Made by a program: the position numbers and the translations under genes. Positions 1 through 6,250 of a DNA stretch of 33,722 nt are shown here, piece by piece. Source of the DNA: an uncultured Verrucomicrobiota bacterium (GTDB lineage: Bacteria; Verrucomicrobiota; Verrucomicrobiia; Palsa-1439). Numbering within the stretch: the first letter of the stretch is position 1; the number at the start of each line of letters is the position of its first letter. Location of the stretch: assembly GCA_903825435.1 (NCBI GenBank), contig CAIKAP010000116.1, forward strand, positions 1 to 33,722, written 5' to 3'. Under the pieces are notes generated by a model, which did no database searches, was not told the origin of the DNA, and saw nothing but the letters and a program-made list of their open reading frames with translations.

Positions 1-288
1 CGGGCCGACGCCAAGGGCGGAGCATGGTCGCCCATCGTAAAAGTAAGCCGAAGGGCCTCTGGAAAAACTGTTTTCACACCTTCGGCTCGCCATCTCCACT
101 CCAATCGCCATCCACTAAAAGAAGTTTTGCAAGAACGTCGGATGTTGGAGCATTTTGCGAATGTATTTCCACCCGGCGACACCTGCGTGCCTCGTATTGG
201 CCCCGCCGGACATTTCGTCAAAATTCCTTTTGAAATACATGTTGCAGAAAGCATTGAAATACAAGTGGATGGATGGTGGGCCCGGTAG
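1..288 (+). CDS. possible 3' end of an unidentified gene (partial)
   Basis: Frame 1 is open from the first base of the window to a TAG at 286-288, about 95 codons, with no start needed because it runs off the edge. I do not recognise the product; the readable part includes the stretch ERRMLEHFANVFPPGD. The last five codons and the stop lie inside the tRNA-derived direct repeat at 274-319, so the reading frame would end within the 3' end of a tRNA gene on the opposite strand. That is unusual and lowers confidence. A chance open frame in an intergenic flank is the main alternative. Confidence 0.25.
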   Translation, partial: RADAKGGAWSPIVKVSRRASGKTVFTPSARHLHSNRHPLKEVLQERRMLEHFANVFPPGDTCVPRIGPAGHFVKIPFEIHVAESIEIQVDGWWAR

Positions 289-319
289 GATTCGAACCTA
301 CGACCAAAGGATTATGAGT
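274..319. repeat. left attachment site (46-bp copy of tRNA 3' part)
   Basis: These 46 bases are identical to 10944-10989, which are the 3' part of the complete tRNA gene at 10944-11019 (CCA end, acceptor 3' strand, T arm, variable loop and anticodon loop). The identity stops abruptly on both sides. Only the right copy is continuous with the tRNA 5' half. This is the usual product of tyrosine-recombinase integration at a tRNA 3' end, and the integrase gene begins 72 bp inside this copy. Confidence 0.93.
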
Positions 320-390
320 AGCGGCAGAAGCGTTCAACGACGTTTTCACTTGTGCAAGCATGTCGCCTGAATCCTTTGGCATCGTGCCTC

Positions 391-1677
391 TTACGCCGCT
401 TCGTGTACAACAGGGGACGCGGTTGCACAAGGCATAACCGGCGGGCACGGTGGTATCACTAAAGGTATCACGGCACGGCCACCGGTAGCCCGCAACTGAA
501 TCCGCTTGGCTTGCGCTAACAGGTGGTCTTGCCGCACGTCGCCATACACCGCCGCAATGATTGCCGGGCCGCTCTTGTCGCCGATCAAAGCGGCAATCTC
601 CGCGTCGGTAAGGCCGCTCTGCCGCGCTTGCGTGACGAAGAAGCTGCGCAGCCCGTGCGGGGTGACGTGCCCGATCCCCAGCGCCAAGCAAGCCGCCGTT
701 AAACGCCGATTAACGGCGCATTGTTCCCGGCTTTGTTCCGCGTTCAACGGGCTGGGGAAAAGCAGGTGACTCCGGGCCCGCGTCTGCATCCCGCGCAACA
801 GTTGCACCAAGTCCGGCAGCATCGGCACAAACGGATTGCAGCCGCGTTTCAGGCGTTGGACGTGCAAGACGCCTTCGCGCCAGTCCACCGCTTCCCAATC
901 CATCGCCAGCGCCTCGCCGATGCGCAGCCCGGTGAAGGCGAGGAAACAAGCCAAGTCCGCAAGATCGTCGTTGCCGCGCATCCGCAGCCAACGCTCGATT
1001 GCGGCCAAGCCGTCCGGCGTCGGGGCGACTTCCCGGCAATGCCGAATCTTCGTTGTGTCGTGGTAGCTCTCGCGTCCGGCCAGCGGATTCGCTTTGATAC
1101 TGCCGCGCCGTTTCGCCAGCCGTAGGGCGTTGCTCAGCACGATCAATTCAAGGTCAACGCTCCGGTCACCGCCCTTGTTGCGCTGGTTGACCGTCTCGCC
1201 GTCTTTGCGCGTGTACGTAGTGACGTAGCCGCCCGCCGTCCGCCATTCCCGGTAATCGTCGCAATCGGCCAGCGTCAACGACACCGCCGCCCGGTTGCCG
1301 AAGAAGCCGCGCAGCGGGCGCATACAAACGACTTCCCGCCGCAAGGTCAACGGCGCTTTCGCCTTCATTTTCGGGGTGGGGCAACCGGCTTCAACGTAGG
1401 CGTCCAATACCGCGCCCACCGTCAGACGGTTGCGCGCCAGCGCCGCCACCGGCAATTCGATTCCGTGTGACTTCAAGGCTTGTTGGTTGCGCCATTCCTT
1501 GAAGATTTTCCGCGCCGTCGCCGGGTCATTCGTGCCGGTACTGCGAAACGTCCGCTTACCGTCAATCGTGACGCGGGCAAAGATCGTACCGCCGCGCCGG
1601 TACAAACCGGACCCGATGCGCTCCGGCGTTTGCTGCGCGACGGTGCGCGCCGTCTCGCCTTCGTTGCCGGTAATCAT
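391..1677 (-). CDS. int: tyrosine recombinase / integrase of the tRNA-integrated element
   Basis: Site-specific tyrosine recombinase of 428 aa, expected to catalyse integration and excision between the 46-bp sites. The N-terminal ~200 residues resemble arm- and core-binding domains. The catalytic domain shows TGLRIGEA (Arg about 252), RLKRG, HGLR (His 341, Arg 344) and AAVYGDV (Tyr 378). The second histidine position normally found in an LGH motif reads IGDK, so Asp replaces His. The start ATG overlaps the stop of the upstream ribbon-helix-helix gene (ATGA at 1674-1677), implying translational coupling. The gene reads towards the nearby attachment site, and its 3' end contains two putative arm-binding boxes at 452-471. 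Function as element integrase is secure; the exact family is not. Confidence 0.93.
   Translation of the reverse strand: MITGNEGETARTVAQQTPERIGSGLYRRGGTIFARVTIDGKRTFRSTGTNDPATARKIFKEWRNQQALKSHGIELPVAALARNRLTVGAVLDAYVEAGCPTPKMKAKAPLTLRREVVCMRPLRGFFGNRAAVSLTLADCDDYREWRTAGGYVTTYTRKDGETVNQRNKGGDRSVDLELIVLSNALRLAKRRGSIKANPLAGRESYHDTTKIRHCREVAPTPDGLAAIERWLRMRGNDDLADLACFLAFTGLRIGEALAMDWEAVDWREGVLHVQRLKRGCNPFVPMLPDLVQLLRGMQTRARSHLLFPSPLNAEQSREQCAVNRRLTAACLALGIGHVTPHGLRSFFVTQARQSGLTDAEIAALIGDKSGPAIIAAVYGDVRQDHLLAQAKRIQLRATGGRAVIPLVIPPCPPVMPCATASPVVHEAA
441..493. promoter_or_regulatory. putative left integrase arm-binding sites in an inverted repeat
   Basis: Two copies of GGTATCAC (452-459 and 464-471) sit 12 bp apart. 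They are enclosed by an interrupted inverted repeat, GCGGGC-CGGTGG (441-453) with CCACCG-GCCCGC (479-493). The same pair with the same 12-bp spacing recurs at the other end of the element (10853-10872), also inside an inverted repeat. This symmetry, and placement inside both attachment sites, fits arm-type sites for the integrase or sites for its accessory factors. The site lies within the int coding sequence. Confidence 0.6.
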
Positions 1678-1844
1678 GGTCGCGCCTCTTTCTTCATGTA
1701 CGCCGCCAACGCCTTTTCGATCACCCAGCTTCGCGGGCGCTCATTCTTGGCGCAGTAGGCTTCCAACTTCGTAAACGTTTCGGGCGACAGTGAGATATTG
1801 AATTTGTTCACCGTGCCCAGCGGACTTCGTGGCTTTCGTGTCAT
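1674..1844 (-). CDS. small ribbon-helix-helix (CopG-like) DNA-binding protein
   Basis: A 56-aa protein beginning MTRKPRSPLG. The segment KFNISLSPETFTKLEAYC followed by RSWVIEKALAAYM is the strand-helix-helix pattern of CopG/Arc-type regulators. I chose the ATG at 1842-1844 because a strong ribosome-binding site (AAAGGAG) lies 8-9 bases upstream; the longer ORF in the track runs through the DnaC-like gene in another frame and is spurious upstream of this point. Its stop overlaps the integrase start by 4 nt, so it is probably co-translated with int and may control int expression or act as a recombination accessory factor. That role is inferred from position. Confidence 0.8.
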   Translation of the reverse strand: MTRKPRSPLGTVNKFNISLSPETFTKLEAYCAKNERPRSWVIEKALAAYMKKEARP

Positions 1845-1878
1845 GTGTGTTTCTCCTTTGTTTGTATCGGTAGCACCA

Positions 1879-2550
1879 TTAGCCACCGTTTGCAAGTCCA
1901 TTCTCGCCGCGTCGCCGAAAACTCTGCCAATGGAACACCAGCACACCGGCACCGGCAATCCTGTCGGCAATGCTGTCGCCGACACACGGCGCAAATTCGT
2001 CGGGATCGTGGTTGCTGATAAGGATCGTGTCGAGACTGTCATCATGCCGCTGGCAAACGATGTTGGTGAGGTTGCGCCGCTCCCATTCCGTTTCGTTGCG
2101 CTCGCCGATTTCGTCAACGACCAGCAACCGCACGCGCAACACGCTGGCCAGCGTCTTGCGCTCTGATTCAGTGGCCTTGTCATCCCAGCCGCGTTTGATG
2201 TTTTCAGAGAGAAACGCCGCCCGCCAATACCGGGCAGAGTGCCCTTGTAGGCACACATGCCGCCCCGCGCACGTCGCCAGTTGCGTCTTGCCGGTGCCGC
2301 GTCCACCGATAAACGCCAGCGTGACGCCCGCACCGTCCAACCGGGCTTTGACGTGTTGCCAGTACCGTTTCCAGTCGGCATTTTCAGGTTGAACTTTGCC
2401 CGCGCCCCAGCCGTCCGCCCACGTCACGAGCCGGGCAGGGAAGTCGGCGCGCTGGTAACTGTCCACGCACTGCCGCCGCCATTGCTGGTAATCCCATTCC
2501 GACACGTCGCCGCGTCCGGGGATCGTGAATCGCTTGGCAGGCTCGCTCAT
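1879..2550 (-). CDS. DnaC/IstB-like AAA+ ATPase (helicase loader)
   Basis: A 223-aa P-loop ATPase. Walker A GGRGTGKT is at residues 82-89, Walker B LLVVDEIG at 142-149, and a sensor-like ILISNHDP follows near 177. Length and motif order match DnaC/DnaI-type loaders that deliver replicative helicase to an origin; IstB-type proteins share the fold, but no partner transposase is present. The start ATG overlaps the stop of the upstream replication protein (ATGA, 2547-2550). The pair therefore forms a phage- or plasmid-style replication module, suggesting that the element can replicate after excision. I did not compare it with specific family members. Confidence 0.82.
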   Translation of the reverse strand: MSEPAKRFTIPGRGDVSEWDYQQWRRQCVDSYQRADFPARLVTWADGWGAGKVQPENADWKRYWQHVKARLDGAGVTLAFIGGRGTGKTQLATCAGRHVCLQGHSARYWRAAFLSENIKRGWDDKATESERKTLASVLRVRLLVVDEIGERNETEWERRNLTNIVCQRHDDSLDTILISNHDPDEFAPCVGDSIADRIAGAGVLVFHWQSFRRRGENGLANGG

Positions 2551-3161
2551 TTGAAAATCTGGTCACGACCCAAAGAGACGGGCGGGCGCGCCTTCCTTCC
2601 GGTTCTTGTGGGTGTTGTTGTGTTCTTGTTTGTGGCCGAATTTCGCGGGGCGGGATTGCCGCCGCTGGTCAATTTGCTGGCCGCAGTCGGGGCAGGGCGG
2701 GCGATTGCGCCAGTGTTTTCAGGGCTTCCCGCGCTGCGCTTGCTGGTCAATTCGCTGTCCGCTTTTGGCGTGTTTGCTGGCCGCTCGCTGGCCGCTTGCT
2801 GGTCAAGTAGCTGGCCGCTCGCTTGGTACTGCCGCCAATTTCGGATTGTAACGATTGAACCTTTGACGGTGCGTAGCTGGTCAATTTGCTGGTCGCTGCG
2901 CATCGTGCGCAACAGCCGCCGCACTTTGGATTCGTCAACGCCCGTCGCCTCTGCAATCGCATGGCGTCCGGTGAACAGTTGACCGGGCTGCAAGGTGACT
3001 TCGCGCCCGGCAACGCGCAGCCGGTAAGGCTTGTGCGTCGCCTTCGTCAACAGGTACACCCACACCGACACCCACGCGGGATCGCGGGAAAGCGGATTCT
3101 CCCAAAGGCGACGGTACAGCTTAACCCAGCCGTCGCCGCCGTCGTTGGCGGGCGGACTCAC
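2547..3161 (-). CDS. winged-helix replication initiation protein (DnaD / phage O-like)
   Basis: A 204-aa protein. The first ~115 residues, beginning DGWVKLYRRLWENPL, match the N-terminal pattern common in phage and plasmid replication proteins: a WVKLYR start, then a helix-turn-helix segment IAEATGVDESKVRRLLRTM that ends near IVTIRNWRQYQ. The C-terminal ~85 residues are Ser/Thr/Pro/Lys-rich, low in complexity and probably disordered. The GTG start overlaps the previous gene's stop (GTGA), and its stop overlaps the DnaC-like gene. The pairing of a DNA-binding initiator with a helicase loader supports a replication role. The origin it would act on is unknown; candidates are the repeat region at 9077-9200 and the palindrome at 10404-10798. 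Confidence 0.72.
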   Translation of the reverse strand: MSPPANDGGDGWVKLYRRLWENPLSRDPAWVSVWVYLLTKATHKPYRLRVAGREVTLQPGQLFTGRHAIAEATGVDESKVRRLLRTMRSDQQIDQLRTVKGSIVTIRNWRQYQASGQLLDQQAASERPANTPKADSELTSKRSAGSPENTGAIARPAPTAASKLTSGGNPAPRNSATNKNTTTPTRTGRKARPPVSLGRDQIFK

Positions 3162-3364
3162 AAGCCGCCCCTCAGCGTCTTACCGCGTTGCTGGAAATGC
3201 GCGGCACGGTCGCACACGATCCGACGCGCCGCCGCTTCCACGTCGGCAAGGAATGACTGCGAGACGCGCCAGAATTTCGGCGGGCGATTCATCCGGGCTT
3301 GCCGGGCGTTGGCCGTGTCCAACGCCAACCGGCGAACGGCGCTTTGATTCAACAGGTGTTTCAC
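3158..3364 (-). CDS. small basic protein of unknown function (68 aa)
   Basis: Not recognised. The predicted 68-aa product is Arg/Ala-rich with a central motif PPKFWRVSQSFLADVEAAAR. I place the start at the GTG at 3362-3364 because it forms a GTGA overlap with the stop of the upstream HTH gene, and the stop forms another GTGA overlap with the replication gene. This chain of couplings is the strongest argument that the ORF is real. The longer ORF in the track starts inside the upstream gene. A DNA-binding or replication-accessory role is conceivable from charge and position only. Confidence 0.6.
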   Translation of the reverse strand: MKHLLNQSAVRRLALDTANARQARMNRPPKFWRVSQSFLADVEAAARRIVCDRAAHFQQRGKTLRGGL

Positions 3365-3576
3365 GCCGCCCCGCTTTCGCCGTGCCGCGCCAACCACTCC
3401 CAAAAAACGGACTCACGCACGCGGCAGACACCGGCAACGCGGATCACCGGCAACCCGTGTTCCTGTCGCCAGCGCCACACCGTGCCGCGTGAAACGCTGG
3501 CGAGGGTTTGAATCTCGCCGAGAGTTAGCAACCGGTCCGGCGCGGTTGCCGTTGGTGCATTCTGTGGCGCGCTCAC
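3361..3576 (-). CDS. excisionase / AlpA-like helix-turn-helix protein
   Basis: A 71-aa protein with a MerR-type winged-helix signature of the HTH_17/excisionase class: LLTLGEIQTLASVSRGTVWR, then WRQEHGLPVIRV and a C-terminal VRESVFWEWL helix. Such proteins act as recombination directionality factors or as activators of excision genes. The start is a GTG overlapping the stop of the XRE regulator (GTGA, 3573-3576) and the stop overlaps the next start. On an element with a tyrosine integrase this is the best excisionase candidate, though regulators of replication modules can look the same. Confidence 0.75.
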   Translation of the reverse strand: MSAPQNAPTATAPDRLLTLGEIQTLASVSRGTVWRWRQEHGLPVIRVAGVCRVRESVFWEWLARHGESGAA

Positions 3577-3776
3577 GGTGTCACCCGGTCGAAAATGGTT
3601 TCCGGTTCAACACCCAGCGCCCGCGCCAGCGTCAGCTTTTGCCCGTAAGTCGCCTCACGGTCGCCGTGTTCAATGGCGCTCAGCACGCTGGGGGCAATCC
3701 CAGCCGCCGCCGCCAACTTGTACGCGGCCAGCCCGCGCCGTCGCCGTTCAAGTAGAATCTTCTCCCCGTCGCTCAT
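3573..3776 (-). CDS. XRE (Cro/CI-type) transcriptional regulator
   Basis: A 67-aa helix-turn-helix protein starting MSDGEKILLERRRRG, with the HTH in YKLAAAAGIAPSVLSAIEHG. It is close to a minimal Cro/CI domain with no effector domain. I chose the ATG at 3774-3776 over the longer ORF because AAGGAG lies 9 bases upstream, nearly the same context as the RHH gene. It heads the five-gene overlapping operon and so probably represses its own promoter in the upstream intergenic region, acting as the switch for replication and excision functions. Autoregulation is inference. Confidence 0.85.
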   Translation of the reverse strand: MSDGEKILLERRRRGLAAYKLAAAAGIAPSVLSAIEHGDREATYGQKLTLARALGVEPETIFDRVTP

Positions 3777-4000
3777 GTTCGTTTTCTCCTTCGCAACGCG
3801 GGGCAAAATTTTTTCGGGGCGGTGTCTCCGCTCGATTCTTTGCACCGCGTTTGCGGTTTTTGTTTCACTTCGGGCGTGAGAATAGGAGAAACGCCGAAAC
3901 CGCATAAGACGCGGAAAGCTCGGCAGGAATGACGGCGCGGCCACTAATCACCAACGCAATTCACGGCGCGGCCATGAATTGCCAGCCCGATTGATGGCCT
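3777..4000. promoter_or_regulatory. control region upstream of the regulator/replication operon
   Basis: About 220 bp with no convincing gene, between the 5' end of the minus-strand operon and the 3' end of paralogue A. It must hold the operon promoter, although I could not pick convincing -35/-10 boxes. Candidate operators are the inverted pair TTTGCGGTTT (3850-3859) with AAACCGCAT (3897-3905), and the 12-bp direct repeat ACGGCGCGGCCA at 3932-3943 and 3963-3974. The direct repeats are 31 bp apart, about three helical turns. Confidence 0.45.
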
Positions 4001-4030
4001 ACCCGCGAAACACCGGAACGTTTCGCGGGT
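4001..4030 (-). terminator. perfect 11-bp hairpin at the 3' end of paralogue A
   Basis: ACCCGCGAAAC (4001-4011) and GTTTCGCGGGT (4020-4030) form a perfect stem with an 8-nt loop, touching the stop codon of the minus-strand gene. No T-run follows on that strand, so it may be a factor-dependent terminator, an mRNA-stabilising hairpin or an operator rather than a classic intrinsic terminator. Confidence 0.45.
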
Positions 4031-5070
4031 TACTTCTCACGCCGCCACGAAAGCGGCTTTTCATCGGCGGGGAGAAACGGAAACAGTTGGTGAAGCCGCT
4101 CCAACACTTCGCGGCGGGCGTCGCGCCACTTGGTAGGATCGCCCCACTTGTCGGAAGCAAATTGCTTCGTCTTGTGAATCGGCGCGCACTCGGCAAGCTC
4201 TGGACGGCGGGCGTTGCCGAGAATCTCAACCGGCGTGTAACGTGAGAGAAGGCGCATTGCTGCCAAGCGCGTGAGATCGGCGCGCACGTCGCGCGGCTTA
4301 TGCCCGCGCCGGTCCGGTGCCGGTGCCGTGGGCGGGCGCAACTTCGGCAACACCTTGCGGAAGTAGTCGGCAATTGATTCGTTGGTAAACTCATTCCACG
4401 CGATTTCTAACAACACCGTTTCGGCATCGCCAATGAAGAATCCGGGGCGCATTTCTGGCGAGTCTGGCAGATCGGGCGCGCCGGGATTTGCTCGCAAATA
4501 TCCTTCGGCGTTCTTGTAAAGGTAACGCTTTTCATATTCCTTCCACTGCCGGAGTTGTTCACCCGCCCAGGTGTCACCCCGGCGGACAATCTCCCTAGCC
4601 ATGCGCCAGTCTGCTAGATTTACCGGCGCAGGTCGAAAGTGTTCCCTGAAGCGTGGCCCGCGTGCCCGCTCCTTTTTTTCGTCATCGGCAAGCGATTGCC
4701 ACGGATCGGGAAAGCTGCCGGTAATCGGCGGGGCGTCCGGGACATCGCTACGGCGTCCACGGCCAAAACAGAAGCCTCTCACGAAAACGTCAGCCGGATA
4801 TCCGATGCTCTGAATCTTGTCGAGTTTGCCGCACCAGTCCGGGCGCGTTTGCTTTGCAAGGTCAACTTTGTCGCCCGCTTCAACGTCGCGCCTTACGCAC
4901 TCGTAACCGTCGCGCAAGGCGTCACGGATGAAAGCGGACTCCCGCGCATATTCCCAATAACAGCACGCCACAAGCTCCGCTTGCGTCACGCCGTCAAAAT
5001 TCCATTCTCGCCAGTCGAGTGCGCGCCCGCGCTCGCTGGGGACTTTCCGGGCTTGTGATTCTGTCGCCAT
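4030..5070 (-). CDS. uncharacterised protein, paralogue A of a tandem pair
   Basis: A 346-aa cytoplasmic-looking protein with no signal peptide or membrane segment; I recognise no known domain. The N-terminus has the shared motif ALDW-EWNFD, then ACCYWEYARES. The C-terminal ~95 residues (from RRGHKPRDVRADLTRLAAM to PLSWRRE) are almost the same as in the adjacent gene, and the middle third diverges. The C-terminal part is basic with Trp/Lys/Arg, so nucleic acid or protein contacts are possible. The start ATG at 5068-5070 follows a GAGG and sits 9 bp after the stop of paralogue B, so the two are coupled. Upstream in the same direction is the MmeI-like gene, which makes the pair candidate defence cargo. 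Function unknown. Confidence 0.78.
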   Translation of the reverse strand: MATESQARKVPSERGRALDWREWNFDGVTQAELVACCYWEYARESAFIRDALRDGYECVRRDVEAGDKVDLAKQTRPDWCGKLDKIQSIGYPADVFVRGFCFGRGRRSDVPDAPPITGSFPDPWQSLADDEKKERARGPRFREHFRPAPVNLADWRMAREIVRRGDTWAGEQLRQWKEYEKRYLYKNAEGYLRANPGAPDLPDSPEMRPGFFIGDAETVLLEIAWNEFTNESIADYFRKVLPKLRPPTAPAPDRRGHKPRDVRADLTRLAAMRLLSRYTPVEILGNARRPELAECAPIHKTKQFASDKWGDPTKWRDARREVLERLHQLFPFLPADEKPLSWRREK

Positions 5071-5079
5071 TTGCCAGCC

Positions 5080-6126
5080 TCAGCTTTCTCGCCGCCATGA
5101 AAGCGGTTTTTCGTCGGTGGGGAGAAACGGAAACATTTCACGAAACCGCTCTGCCGCTTCGCGGCGGGCGTCGCGCCACTTGGTAGGATCACCCCACTTG
5201 TCGGAAGCAAATTGCTTCGTCTTGTGAATCGGCGCGCACTCGGCAAGTGGTGGACGGCGTGTGTTGCCGATAATTTCCACCGGGGTATAACGTGACAAAA
5301 TCCGCATTGCAGCCAACCGCGTGAGATCGGCGCGCAAGTCTTTCGGCTTGTGCCCGCGCCCGTCCGGTTTCGGAATATCGGGCGGGCGGTTTGGTCCTAC
5401 CCACTTGCGAAACGCTTCAACAATTTCGTCGTTGGTGAAGTCCGCCCACTCGATTTTCACTGATAAACATTCCGCGCCGCCTTCCCAAAACACAGAGGCG
5501 GTAGGCCGGTAGTCGGGATACTTGCCTTGTCGCCGCAACGTGCCTTCACCGACACCGGGATTGTCCCGGTGCAGCTTGTCACGTATGGCGATAAAATCGC
5601 GCAAACTCCCCTGTGCCCGTTCAACGAGCATTTCAGCCGTCAACAAACTTCCGTCGCGGTCAAAGGCTCGCAAGGGAATAACTTCACGGTCGCTGCGGAT
5701 GTGCGAACGGTGTGCGCGTTCCGCTACGGTGAGAGATTGCCAGGCATCGGGAAAGTTTCCGGTTATCGGCGGAGCGTCCGGGTGTCTGTAATTCGGCTTG
5801 TCGGGATCGTCGCTTTGAGTAACCGGGTCACGATCAAACGCACAGCCGCAAAGAAAAACCTCCGAGTGATACGGGATCGGCTCTTGAATCCGGCACAATG
5901 CCGCGTCGAGTTCGCCCGCTTCTGGAATGTCCGTGTGTCCGCCCGCTTTCCACCAGTCCCGATACCGCCGCAACGTGTCCCGGATGAAAGTTGACTCCCG
6001 CGCATACTCCCAATAGCAACACGCCAGAAGCTCCGGCTCGGTTACACGGTCAAAATTCCAGTCTTTCCAGTCGAGTGCGCGCCCGCGCTCGCTGGGAACA
6101 CTCCCGGCTTGTGGTTTTGTCGGCAC
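5080..6126 (-). CDS. uncharacterised protein, paralogue B of a tandem pair
   Basis: A 348-aa protein homologous to the following gene along its whole length. It shares SERGRALDW near residue 15, ACCYWEYARES near 35, an ITG-FPD-WQSL segment near 135, and a near-identical C-terminus (DLTRLAAMRILSRYTPVEI to PLSWRRES). The central region is unlike that of paralogue A, suggesting a variable recognition or partner-specific part. The start is a GTG with AAGGAAGG upstream. It lies 124 bp after the MmeI-like gene on the same strand, so read-through transcription is plausible but a separate promoter is possible. Function unknown. Confidence 0.78.
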   Translation of the reverse strand: MPTKPQAGSVPSERGRALDWKDWNFDRVTEPELLACCYWEYARESTFIRDTLRRYRDWWKAGGHTDIPEAGELDAALCRIQEPIPYHSEVFLCGCAFDRDPVTQSDDPDKPNYRHPDAPPITGNFPDAWQSLTVAERAHRSHIRSDREVIPLRAFDRDGSLLTAEMLVERAQGSLRDFIAIRDKLHRDNPGVGEGTLRRQGKYPDYRPTASVFWEGGAECLSVKIEWADFTNDEIVEAFRKWVGPNRPPDIPKPDGRGHKPKDLRADLTRLAAMRILSRYTPVEIIGNTRRPPLAECAPIHKTKQFASDKWGDPTKWRDARREAAERFREMFPFLPTDEKPLSWRRES

Positions 6127-6250
6127 GTGCCTACCTTCCTTGTGCCCGGCCAGCGTTGACGCGCTGCGGTGGGTGTGGACTTCCGCCTATCTTTCCCGCC
6201 CCACCATGCCGGGCATTCTTTCGGGAAAGCGGCTCAAATTACCGGTGCCG

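Noticed and set aside
218-691. 157-aa minus-strand ORF over the left attachment site
   Set aside because: It overlaps the integrase gene in another frame and includes the tRNA-derived repeat; a frame shadow.
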